Assembly (NCBI GenBank): GCA_032358165.1
Contig: JAALGY010000061.1
Span: forward strand, 1,426,001 to 1,490,000
Direction: 5' to 3'
DNA from: Diplosphaera chodatii
Lineage: Eukaryota > Chlorophyta > Trebouxiophyceae > Prasiolales > Stichococcaceae
Length of the DNA: 64,000 nucleotides
Notes under the pieces: generated by a model
Told to the model about the DNA's origin: nothing
The model's input: only the letters and a program-made list of their open reading frames with translations
Database searches by the model: none
Translations under genes and position numbers: made by a program
Part shown: positions 11,070-21,919 of the stretch, piece after piece
Layout: every line of letters starts with the position of its first letter
How positions within the stretch are numbered: the stretch's first letter is position 1

Positions 11070-12101
11070 TGCGGCTGACGACTAATCAAACTGAGCAATC
11101 CGCCCAGCAGACCCTTGCGACGCCGCTCACGAGTGCGAATGGGGTGCTCACACGCACTTGGCGGCGCGCAGCTGGACCCGAGACGGGGTGCGCGTGTCGG
11201 AACTTGTGTCCAGCACAGGACAGCGTGCCAGCTAAAGTTTACGTCATCATAGGGCTTGCAGGTTGTCTGTCGCGAACAGCTTGCAGCGGTGCAGCTTTCA
11301 AGTCAGCAAGGTATTGAACGTTGGGAACACCTTGAAAGGAGCAGCCCAACTTGCGGGCGCAACTTGCTGAATTTGTCTTGATGCACCACCTGGCCAGCCG
11401 TTGTGTAGGTTTTGGCTTTCAGATCTGACACCTGGCACGCTGCAGCAATTGATCTTGGTAAGGCGCATCGCTTTTGGTGCCTGATTGATGTAAAAGGTCT
11501 TGGCTGCATTGTGCTATCAGAAGGTTCCAGGCTGGTTCGGCACAGAGGTAGAAGGTGCGAAGATTAGACATCACCTGTTAGCTGACTGGATCCCACGCGC
11601 CTGTGCTGACATTGTGTGCAGCCCTTGCAAGCCTGTCACACGAGACATCAGGCCTGATAGGTATGCTAGGGAGAAAATAATGTTCTCCATGCGCCTGATG
11701 GCGCTCTGCACTCAGCATCAGCGCAAGCAGTGAAAACAACGTTTGCTCCCTTGCCGATCCCAAGGCGGAGCTGCCGCATGCCGTGCGCCTGAAGGATGGC
11801 ACAGCAGCATGGCTGAGGCCTGAGGAAGTCATCTGCTGAGCTTCCCAGCCAGACGTCGCCCTGCCACAGTGCCGGCAACAGCGCGATGCCGCAGCCGCCA
11901 ACTGCGCCGCGGCGGCGACCAAAGCCCGGCAACTTCACACCATCTGTGCGTGTAATCGTTACATGTGCCAGTCTGCCGTGCTAATAGACATGATGTGCGA
12001 GTGCATCTGCTGCGCGTTGGGCGCCCAGGCTGCGCATTAGCAGTACCATGTACTGCCGCCACACTGCAGGCCTGCGCTCAGCTGCACACTTGCAACAAGT
12101 C
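11070..12101. other. Divergent intergenic region
   Basis: About 1 kb between two divergently transcribed starts (acidic protein B on minus, JmjC protein on plus). It probably contains both promoters. No convincing exon, TATA box or RNA gene seen. Open frames at 11500-11733 (+) and 11666-11938 (-) have no family resemblance. Confidence 0.5.
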
Positions 12102-14438
12102 ATGCCTGTGACTGTGCAGCTGTCGTCGCAGGTGATCAACCGCTGCAACGCGTGCAACCTGCTGCTGAGCGTGGGGCTCATTTTTTTTGTGGTCCGGCTG
12201 GTCGCATACCCATCGGCAGAGTCAGCAGACGACCAGCAGCCCTACCCAGAGAAGGTGCAATTGATCTTCAACGAGGCAGACGACCCCAGTGCAGCGGTCT
12301 GGCACCAAGCAGCGCGCTGTGTCAGGGCCATGTGGCGGTGCAACTGGCCATGCACTATGCCGCCATTCGCGGCATGTTGCTGACTATTCACAAACTTACG
12401 CTGCCTATGCCACGGTGTGCAGCTGGACCCGGCACTCATCGACGAGGTGGCCTGGCCGGAGGCCCCGACAGACGCGGACTGCAAATTCGTGGCGAGCTAC
12501 GGGCCCGGGGGCGCCAACGACACGCGCGCGCTGCTGCTGCGCGGCGGCGCGCGCGCCTGGCCCGTCGTCGGCCGCGTCAGCCTGCGCCGCCTTAGCTGGG
12601 AGTACCCCGACGCCTGGTGAGCAGCATAGATGCTGGATGCCAGCTGCTCCCCGCCACCATGCTGCAGCGGCTTGCCACCTGCGCTCTGGCGAGCACACGG
12701 CCTCAAGAGTCTTCAGGCAGCTGCTGCGTTCTGCGGCGCAGGGGCACGGTCACCATCGCGCCCAGCAGCGTCTTCACGCTGTTCACCAACAGCACGGAGC
12801 AGCAGTACGCGGACGCGCACCTCAGCGCGGACCAGGCGCGCATGTCTGCGGGCACACACTTGACATATCTCGCATGGGCAGCGCTGGACCGTACACCCAC
12901 AGCGGCCAGTCTGCTGAACCTACAGGCGCCACTGTCCATGTTGAGAAGACCACAGCTCAGGCCTTTGCGTATGCTCATGTCGGCTGCTGACCGCAGGTGC
13001 CAGCCAAGCTGCGGAACATGCAGCTGCGGCAGTTTGCGGCGTACCAGCGGCCCAGCCGGCTGCGGCGGCGGCTGCGGAACATGTACTACGCCGACGAGCA
13101 CTACTACTTCTCGGGGCCGCCGCCCGCCACCCTGGGGCACCGCCCCGACGAGCCGCCCCTCAGCTGCCTCACGCAGCCCTCCAGTGCGCACTCGCGCAAG
13201 CCCCGCAGCGAACCTGACCTCAAATTGCATCATGCAATTGCCCTCACCACTCGCAAGCCCCAGACACCCGGCTCGTCTTGCTTTCCGACCCAGCTCCTCA
13301 CAAGGAACAGCCACCAGCCGCTGGAGTCCTGCTCACTCTTACACCTGCACTTGCAGCGATCAACTAGCTTCACATATCAGCAGGCCTCAAGTACCGCTGT
13401 GCTGATGGAGCTGCTGCTGCACTGCTACAGGGCAGCCGGGGGAGGAGGAGCTGTTCATCACGACGCCGCGGATGCGGCTCACAGCGAAGGACTCGGTGCA
13501 CATCCTGCACTACGACACCAGCCCCTCGCTGCTGGTCCAGGCCAAGGGCCGCAAGCTGGTGCGGGTTTTTGGTTTGTTTTTTTTTTGTTCTGCCAAAGGT
13601 CAGCGCAGCACAAGAGCGGGCAGCAGCTGCTAATGCTCATCACCCGGAGGCCGCGCTGGTCTGACGGCTGGTTCCTGGAGGGCGCTGGCTTCAGGGGCGC
13701 CTGCTGAGGGCGCTGGCCTCCTGGCTGCAGGTGACGCTCATTCCATCCAGCCAGATGGCATACACGTACCCATATGCCCGGGGCCACCTGCTGTACCGCC
13801 GATCCAGGGTGGAGCTGCTCAAGCCCGACTATGAGGTGAGCCCCAGCAGGCACCGTCTGCCTTCAGTCACCACCAGGGGCAAGGCAGCCACACTGTGGCT
13901 CGCTCGACAGCCCCTCATCTGCTGTGGCACCGCATCCTGGACGCAGTCTGGACAGGTGACGGCATGCAGCTGGCTGTCCAGCTGGCGTCGATGTCATGAA
14001 CGTCTGCACCAGCTGGCACCTGCGTCCCCTGCAGAAGTACCCGCTGGCCAGGAAGCTGCAGCCAACGGAGCTGGTGATGCGCGCCGGCGACATCCTGGTC
14101 TTCCCGCGCAACACCTGCCACCAGACGCGCGTGCTGTCGGTGAGACTGCGTGGTTACGCTAAGAACTGCTGCTGCAACGCTGCCGTGGGTGCTGCGCAGC
14201 CAGTGGCAGCTGCTCGAACACATCTGCGTGCCATGCCACGGCGGTCTGAGCACGCTCTGTTCGTGGTGTCTGCAGGAGGAGAACGTCAGCCTGTCGTTCA
14301 GGTAAGAACATACTGTTTGCCATGCCGGCCGCTGCCTGTGAACCGTGAGTGGTCGCCTCATGAGGTGTGCGGGGATCCGCGCGCAATGAGACGCTGCCGT
14401 CCTGTGGCTGCAGGTTCAAAACGCAAGTTCGGTGGTGA
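12102..14438 (+). CDS. Membrane-anchored JmjC/cupin-8 family protein
   Basis: Resembles Fe(II)/2-oxoglutarate-dependent JmjC (cupin-8) hydroxylases. Translation likely starts at 12102, followed by a hydrophobic stretch (LLLSVGLIFFVVRLVAY) that would act as a signal anchor. Supported exons are 12102-about 12290, 12423-12616, about 12751-12844, about 13001-13200, 13431-13558, 13731-13835, 14035-14139, 14276-14301 and 14414-14438; the later ones keep phase. The exon at 13431 contains HILHYDTSPSLLVQAKG, giving His-x-Asp iron ligands, and the exon at 14035 contains AGDILVFPRNTCHQTR, giving the distal His. The exon at 13731 has the Tyr-Pro-Tyr segment usual between them. The early exon with RAWPVV and WEYPDAW fits the N-terminal part of cupin-8 proteins. 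Donors near 12844-12900 and 13200 are uncertain. Substrate unknown; lumenal placement is inferred from the anchor. Confidence 0.7.
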
Positions 14439-15235
14439 CAACTCGGCAACTGTGCCCGAGGATGCTCTTGCGGATGCTTTGACATCGCGTTGTTGGCCGC
14501 TTATCTGCCTGCAAAGCAGAAGAACTGCGCACTGGGAGCTTAGGGCTTTCTAGAGTAGCCTAATGTCCGCGGGGGGCCATCTGCTTGTTGCCCTTTGAGG
14601 TTCGGCAGAACCCTGCTTTCTGACTCTGCATGTGCGTTGAGACATGTCAGCAGGATTGACAACTGAAGAAAGCGTTCAGTAGCATGGTGCATATCGCGTG
14701 TTGAAGGCTTGGACATTTCATCAGCATGCACTGGCACCATAGGTAAGAGGCCAGGTGTTGAGGGCACCCTGTACTGGTGAGCACCACCAGCGGCGGAACC
14801 TACGCGGCCGGTCGTCACAGGTTACGACATTTCGGCTTGCGCATGCCAAACACACGCCACCCGCCTCATCAGGAAGTCCAGCGTGTCGGCGGAGCACTGG
14901 ATCAGTCGGTTCAAGTGTCTGGCGTGCGCTATCGCAGAGACGCTATTGCAGCATTTCAGCCAATGCGAGGCTGTCTGACATTGAAGTTCCCCGCTGTTTT
15001 CAGGTCACCGCGGCACCGGGCTTCGCAGCGCTGATTCGCCCAGCAGGCGAATTATATAGGTGGTTAACAATATCACACAACCTGCGCGCCTAGTAGCAGG
15101 GAGCAGTCGCTTTATCAGGGTTCGTGCAAGTCGTAAAACGTGCAGCGACAGCAGGTCGCAGAGCGGCCTCCTGCGATGTGATCGACAGCAGGAGGGGCCG
15201 GCAGCCATGGACACGGTAGTCGTCAGCTGGTCGCC
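14439..15235. other. Intergenic region
   Basis: Tandem-orientation spacer of about 0.8 kb, holding the 3' UTR of the JmjC gene and the promoter/5' UTR of the transporter. A short upstream open frame (15207, MDTVVVSWSP then stop) overlaps the chosen transporter start at 15236 and could act as a uORF. Nothing else supported. Confidence 0.45.
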
Positions 15236-17820
15236 ATGACGCTGGCGCTGGGCGAGCTGCACAAGCTCAGCCATGCGGAGCAGGGCTTTGCGCAGGACGG
15301 CGGCGGCGGCGAGACCGCCAGCCTGCTGCAGGACATGCTACCGTCGCCGGCGGCGTCCCAGCCCAGCCCAACGGCGGCAGCCGCCCAGCGGGAGACCAGC
15401 TCCAGCACCGTGTGGGGCCTGCTGCTGTACGCGGCCTGCACCGTGTGCAGCAGCGGCATGTCCATCCTCGCGAAGCTGGCGCACGGCCACGGCATCCCCG
15501 TGATGCAGATCGTGCTGGTGCGTTCGGCCATGGTGAGTGTCGTCTGCCCACTGCTTGTGCGCCCAGTTGCTCTTGCGCAGCATTTGTGACGGGCAGCAGA
15601 AACCGCGGCAACGCATCAACAGTTGCTGCACGTATATTTCCCAACGAAGCAAGGTGCAGAGCGCAGCTGGCGCAGTGTTCGATTGCCTGCGTGCGCTGCT
15701 CACCAGGTGGCCAGCATCGCGTGGATCAGCGCGGTGCATGGCGACCGCGGCGGCGGCTTCGGCAGAGTCGGCAGCGGCAGCCTGTTGCACGGCAGCGGCG
15801 GCGGCCAGCGGGGCGGCGGCGGCCTGCTGGGCAACCGGCGGGGCCTGCTGGTGCTGCGCGGGCTGCTGGGCTTCGGCGCCGGGTCCACCCTGTACTGGAC
15901 GGTAGGCCGGGCGGAGGCAGCATGCCCCGCAGTGCACTGTGCAGTGTGACATGCCCCAAGCCACACCCAGGCTGCAAACAGGACTGTCCTCAGAGCGCTC
16001 AAGAGCAGCACCATGCTGTCATACGCTGCTTCCCACTGATCGTTGCTACAAGTGGCACTATGTCACGTGGGTCAGCACAAGCTCGTTGAGCGATCGTCTC
16101 CCTCCCGCCAGGTGGTGCTGCTGCCGATCAGCGACGGCCTGGTGCTGACGTCCTTCGCGCCGCTGCTGGTCGCGCTGCTCAGCCCCATCCTCATCCGGGA
16201 GGCGCCCTCCAGGTGACGGGCGCCGCAGTTCACTCACTCACAACCCTGATCCCTGCACATCTTGCACGGTCATCTGCAGGGTCATGTTTGATGGGCGACG
16301 TGTTCCTGCTCACTCGAAACCACCTGGCATGCCACGAGCGCCCCGCTGACGGCCGCCTCGCGCGGCCCGCAGGACGGTGCTGACCGGCGTGCCCTTCTGC
16401 ATCGCGGGCGTGGTCATGATCGCGCGGCCGCCGTTCCTGTTCGGCGGCGCGGGCGTCCGGGCCGCGGGCGTGGCGGTGGCGATGGCGCAGTGCGCCTTCT
16501 CGGCGCTGGTCAAGATCCTCGTGCGGGAGCTGCGCACCACTGAGCAGACCAACGTGCGCCCGCCCTGTAGCTGACGTGCCACCCGCCGCTTTGCCTCGTT
16601 GCCCCTGCAGCAGCGCGCACCTCCCCGTGTGACCTGCGCCCTGCAGCCGCGCTGCAGCACCTGCAACGGTGGCGCATTGGTGCGGTTCTGGGGGCCATGT
16701 TCCTGTGGGGGTGGTCATCGGCATCAGGCTTGGGAGACGCTGGCCTGCGAGTGGTCGAGCGATGCGCTGTCAAGGTACCGACATTGCGATGGCGTTCCTG
16801 CAGACGATCGTGTTCTACCTGGGCTTCGTTTCCAGCATCGGCGCGGCGGTGGGCTGCGCCATCGGCGGCGTGGCCACCCCGGCGGACGTGCCCACATTCC
16901 TTGCGCTGTTCGGCACAGGTGGGCAGGGACACCAGTTTCGCAGGCAGGCTGGGTACGAGCACACAGCTGCCAGCTGTTGCATGGTCAGCCTGCTGTCGAA
17001 TGTTTACAAGTAGGTAGAACCACCACCGCAGCCGGTGAAGGGGCTCCTGCCATGATGTCCACCTACACAGGTCCAGGTTGTAACACTTACAGCGCAGCGG
17101 TGGTGCTGTTTTGATCCCGGACTCGGCCGCGTCTTGCCACGCGTCACATCCACTTGCCCCAATCCCGTGCTGCAGGGGTGGCGGGCTACGGCAGCCAGGT
17201 CACGATGACGATGGCGCTGCGGCGCGTCAAGGCGGCGCCCGCCACCGCCATGTCGTACCTGTCCGTGGTGTGGGGCATCCTCGCTGGCCTGGCCGTCTTC
17301 AGCGTGAGTCGCCCAACCTGCCAGCCGACGGCGGAGTTGTCTGCCAAGCCGCAGCTGAGACCAGGGCACCGGCAGCAGCACAGGCGCTCCCGTCGTAGGA
17401 CTGACGAACCACCCCCTTGCAGCTGTGTGTTGGTTTTCTGGCTGATGTGCAAGGCACCGCGAGCTGTTGCAGGCTACAGCTGTGGCTCTGGCAATCACAT
17501 ACCGTGATCCTGAATGCCACCACTGCATGGCTCCACAGGAGCCGCTGCAGCTGTGGAGCCTGGCCGGCGCGGCGCTCATATGCGGCAGCACGCTAGCGGT
17601 GGCCCTGCTGGAGCAGCGGCGGGTGGCGACGGCGGAGGCGGCCCGCAGGGGGCTGGCGGCGGCGGCGCCCGGCAGCGGCGGCGCAGCCGGCGACAGCGCG
17701 TCTGCCCAGCTCAACGGCAGCGCCCATGCCGGCGAGCTGCCGGAGCAGGGCATAGCGCTGGCCGCCCCCGCCGCCGCACAGTGGTCGCACCTGCGACGGC
17801 AGTCCACCGACGGCAGGTGA
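15236..17820 (+). CDS. DMT/EamA superfamily transporter (SLC35G-like)
   Basis: A multi-pass membrane carrier of the drug/metabolite transporter superfamily; substrate not predictable. Seven exons (15236-15532, 15707-15901, 16112-16212, 16373-16553, 16804-16918, 17176-17303, 17539-17820) total 1299 nt, 432 residues, all in phase. About 90 hydrophilic N-terminal residues precede the first helices (LLLYAACTVCSSGMSILAKL). The order of helices, with ISDGLVLTSFAPLLVALLSP in the first EamA half and GVAGYGSQVTMTMALRRVKA plus SYLSVVWGILAG in the second, is typical of DMT exporters. Exon 2 has a Gly/Arg/Ser-rich loop not usual in the family, and the C-terminus is a long Ala/Gly-rich tail. The start at 15236 is the first ATG giving this frame. 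Confidence 0.85.
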
Positions 17821-18652
17821 CGGTGGTCAGGGGAACAAAGGCAGCCGTCCGAGCAGCGAGCTTGGTTATCATGCCACGTCTTGCTGGCTGCTGCCCTGCC
17901 AGGGCAAGGCAGGTGGGCGGACACAGCATCTGTACATCAGCAACCGCCAGCATGGTTTGCGCAAGCTCAGATTAGATGTTGCTGCGGAGATAGGACGGGC
18001 ATTCCTTTGTGCTTGAGCAGCGTGCGACGGCAGTTTCGGGGCTGTCAGCAAGCACAGCTAGTTGAACCTTATAGGTCGCTTGTGTTAGTGCTTCAGAGCT
18101 TGAGCATTGGCGATTATTGCTTGACCCAAGACACACAGCTACAACCATCACCACAGCCACCGCACTCAGGGTGTAGCTGGCACCACGATGCTTCAAAGCA
18201 GACCCAGCGGCGGAGATCGTTGCGATGGTCTTCTTACAGATTGCTCACCATGCGGTTTAAAGCCCTCTGTGGCACCACAGCAGTCACAGGCGCCCTTCGC
18301 ATGAATGGCCACAGCCGACAGTTGACAACTGGTGCAGAATGATCCTGCAGCAAGACTACCTGATGAACTGTCCCACATGCACAAAAGCGCAGTTCCCCGT
18401 CAAAGACAAACCCTAGCACTAATTAGTGGCGAGTGTGCGGCATGCTCTCTCCTTTGCTCCTTGGGCAAAGGGATGAAGCTGGCGCACACAGGCCGCTGCA
18501 GTATCATTGACGACGCGGCAGATGCTACCGCTACCTCCATTCCGGGCCGCACAGGGTGCAATATAGCATGCGCCTGTCTGCATTTCCCTTCCCGAATGTG
18601 GAGCGCTCCCCAATGTAGCACTTGATATTGCCACGATGAAGGTGCTCGTGTC
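17821..18652. other. Convergent intergenic region
   Basis: About 0.8 kb between convergent genes, presumably two 3' UTRs. No supported coding exon or RNA gene. Confidence 0.45.
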
Positions 18653-20428
18653 CTACTTGCGCAGCTGGCAGAAGGCGAAGAAGACCACGGCGGCGATCAG
18701 CGCCACACCCGCGATCACACCAATCGCCTGGAGCACACGCCGTCAAGCGTCAACCCAGAATTACGCAACAGCTGCTCGCTTGTGTCACTCTCGGGTGGGC
18801 AGATCAGAAATCGGATGCGCCATCCTGGACAAAAAGGGTTGCTGTGATTGATCGTGTGTGCAGGGAGCAGAGGCGCTGTGGCGCTCACGATGCCGGCCTT
18901 GGCGCCGCTGGACAGGCCGCCGCCGCTGGACAGCTCCGCGCCGCCGACGTCGTCGCCGCCGTCGTCGCTGTCGGCCGCCGCCACGCACGTGCCGAAGTAC
19001 GTGTCGAAGTACACCTGCGCGGCACGGGGGCGCGGGGCATCAGGCCGGAGGACAGGTTGCTGGAGTGGTGTTGCAGTGAGGGGTGGGTCCATGCATGACG
19101 CACACGCATGCACGCAGGCGCAGGTGCTGCATGCATGCACACATGCATGCGTGTGATCGGGCACAGGGCGCACAGCGGGAGCCGCGGCAGCCTGCAGGAC
19201 AGTGGGGCACACCTTGATGGTGACATCGATGGCTGTCGCGCAGTTGTTCTTCACGAAGTAGTAGACGGTGGGCGCGTCCCAGCACACGTTGCCGCTGTCC
19301 ACGATGTCGCCCTGCCCAATGCCGCTGGTGGCCGTGGCACCATCCGGCGCTGCAGGCACAGCAGACGACGTGATTCATCTCTGAATTTGGTAGGGCGACA
19401 CGTTCTGCTGCTGTGCCGAGCCCTGGCCACTGAAGCCCCCGGCACCAGCGTCTGAGGGGAAAGAGGCCACATTGGGACGGAAGCAGACAGGAGCGAGCAG
19501 CAGCCAGCCGCTTGCGCTCGCCGGCGCTCACCCTTGCTGATGACGTTGTTGCAGGTGGACGTGTCGGCGGACGTGATGGCGTCGCCGCACTTGTTGACGA
19601 TGTTGAGGGAGGAGACGGCGTAGTTGTTGGCGCGCGTGTCGGGGCAGGCGCCCGCCGTGTACTGCTTTGTGATCCTATATGCAGCATGGGATGCTGTCAG
19701 AGAAGTCCCTTGTAGCCACCGTCATCGGCACTTACGTCATCACAAGCATCGACACGGATGCCGCCAGATGCTGCCTGTGGGTCGCAGAGCTGCCGCTCAT
19801 GCTGCGCTGGTAATACTGCCGGTGAGCGCAGGGCATGTGCAGGGCGGTCATGCAGTTGCGGCTGTCAGCTGCCACTCACGTGAGGTCGGTCAGCTTGCAG
19901 TTGCCGGGCAGCGTCGTTGGCAGGCCCTGCATGAGGCAGCGCGCCACATGAGGAAGGTCACGCAGGCCAGACCAGCGGAGGCTGTCGCTGCATGACCTGT
20001 GCCATCCCTCCACTGCAACAAAGTGTCTACAAACCACACACCCATGTTGCCTGAACAGGTCTGCTTCTCTTGCGGCAGCTAGCGCACCAGGCCAGCGCTG
20101 TAGTTGAAGCCGGGCGTTGTGTCGGGTGCATATGTGAACGTGGCGCAGCCTGCAGGTGACAGGTGCATTGCAGCTGAGCAGTCAAAACGGGATCACCTCT
20201 GCTGCATGCAGGGTGATGCAGCTCAGCACTATTTGAGTGATCCATTTGCTGGGCTGCTGCGGACCGCAGCGACACCGCACCTCCGTTGGCGGCGACCGTG
20301 ATCTGCTTGCTCTGCGCGGTGGCGTCGACCGTGTGCGGGATGCCGGAGTCGGTCCGCGTGAAGTTGTTTTGCGCGCAGCAGCCGGACACCAGCAGCAGGG
20401 CCGCCGCGCTGAGCAGCACCAGCTTCAT
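18653..20428 (-). CDS. Secreted/type I membrane protein with acidic juxtamembrane segment
   Basis: No family recognised. Exons 20428-20281 (signal peptide MKLVLLSAAALLLVSGCC), 20149-20088, 19926-19880, 19674-19532, a possible micro-exon ending at 19451, 19349-19213, 19014-18889 and 18727-18653 join in frame, giving about 245-252 residues. The ectodomain has spaced cysteines (ACPDTRANNYAV; NKCGDAITSADTSTCNN; GNVCWDAPTVYYFVKNNC) and NxT/S sites, suggesting a disulphide-bonded glycoprotein. It is followed by an Asp/Gly cluster (ADSDDGGDDVGG), a Ser/Gly linker and one hydrophobic helix (GVIAGVALIAAVVFFAF) ending CQLRK. The layout echoes the acidic proteins nearby, but with a transmembrane helix and short cytoplasmic end instead of a GPI-type tail. 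The 19451 micro-exon is ambiguous; the model keeps frame with or without it. Confidence 0.65.
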
Positions 20429-21464
20429 GGCTGCTGACTGACTGCGAAGCAACCACAGGCTCAGTGTTTCAGACAGGATCATGGCACCATCATCCTGCAG
20501 CCTGCATCATGGCAGCAGCTCTAGCGGCCTCCCCACAGGCAGCTGCTGGATGCCCCTGCCCTATATGATAACTGCATGCGATGGAGCATGAGGCTCAGGT
20601 CACTCGCAGCAAACGATGCCACGACGCTCGACACGGGCAAGGGGTTGGGCATCCCGTTGCAAATTGCACCATGCATGAATCACATCGCAGATGCTTCGCG
20701 GTATATCATCAAATGCATGCTCCTTTGATGCGTGCAAGTAACAAGGTGCACAAGGCAGCGTGCGCAGCACATATCATGCACTGGTGTGACCAAAGGCAGG
20801 ACGACGGCTGTGGGCCGACACCCCCAGCGGGTGCGCTTTCTCTGTAAGCCAGTGCTGTTATCAGACGGCAACTATATACGGTCACGTCGCATGCTACAAT
20901 GCAAGATGCCGAGCTGCGATCCGGATAAACAGTCATCCGCCCGCACCTGTGCACAAGCGAGTTTGGCACGCCCTGGACGGAGATATGCTCACGGAGTGCA
21001 GTCGCAGCAGGAGTGTGAATGCACCGCGGGGCTGTGCGCAATCACTGTTCGACGCACGACGGAAGTGCTCCTGACCGTGACGGCTGCAGCGCGAGGTGCA
21101 TGCCATGGCGCGTGCCGCACACAAGAAGCGTCCGCTGACGTGGTGCCAGCTCAGGTGCAGATCACGACGCAGCACAGGGTGGCTGCAGTGAGGTCTTGGC
21201 CGTTTCCACAGCTCACTCCCGTGGCGGACTGTTGCTGCTGTGCATGCGGAATCGCATGCACAGACTGCATGCACTCCTGCGCAGTGTGGTTGCATGACTC
21301 AATTCCGAGCACAAATTCTGCAGACAGGCAGTGAGCTGAAAGCACTAATCAAGAGCATGCAGTTCTGCCGCTGATGCACCTCAGCGTGACAAACAGACCT
21401 TTCGCAGACGCTGATGAGCTACAAGTGGGCGATGTGGACTTGCGACCGCCGCATGTCTGGCAGA
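20429..21464. other. Intergenic region
   Basis: About 1 kb upstream of the type I membrane protein gene, expected to contain its promoter. An open frame at 20732-21334 (+) is Cys/Arg/Ala-rich with no domain and is treated as chance. Confidence 0.4.
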
Positions 21465-21578
21465 TCACCACCGGCGCAGCCGGCAGCAGCAGAACCAACC
21501 CACTGCCAGGAGCAGCACGGCCGCCAACAGAATGCCGATGGAAACGCCCGTCTTGGCGCCTGCTGACAGGCCGCCGCT
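21465..21578 (-). other. Orphan terminal exon encoding a membrane helix
   Basis: A stretch opening at a good acceptor (CGCCAG near 21579) and closing with TGA at 21465-21467 encodes NSGGLSAGAKTGVSIGILL, a Leu/Val-rich helix and the end CCCRLRRW. It closely resembles the end of the gene at 18653 (SSGGGLSSGAKAGI plus helix plus CQLRK). No upstream exons of such a gene fit between it and the 3' end of the gene at 21920. It may be a remnant of a duplicated copy or an alternative last exon for the gene above it. The acceptor phase (2) does not match that gene's last donor (phase 0) unless an internal acceptor is used. Confidence 0.4.
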
Positions 21579-21919
21579 GTTGCTGGCGAGGGGCGCAGGA
21601 TGAAGGGGCTGTGTCGAACGGTCCGGTCGCAGAGCCCCGCCGACAACAGCGCCATCACCCCGAAGATGGAAAACAGATCGCATGCAGGCGTCAACAGAAG
21701 CTGGTGGTGATATGGCGATACTATGCTGTCGCGCCGCAATGTTTACAGAACGTCTCGCTTTACCGGTAGCATGCCCACTGCATGTGTGCTCCCCTGAAGC
21801 ATGTGGTCTTTTCCCCACCCCTTCTCTACTTCGGTCTCAGTCGCGAAACAGCACGCAACTTGGTCTACCTAACAATATTGGAGCAAAGAATGGCATGATC
21901 TGCTTCAGGCTCATCCCCA

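Noticed and set aside
17004..17924. 306-codon minus-strand open frame
   Set aside because: Shadow of the last exons of the DMT transporter; no recognisable domain.
19736..19815. Possible exon with YYQRSMSGSSATHR in the 18653 gene
   Set aside because: Splicing it in causes an in-frame stop, whereas joining 19880 directly to 19674 keeps the frame and reads through sensibly.
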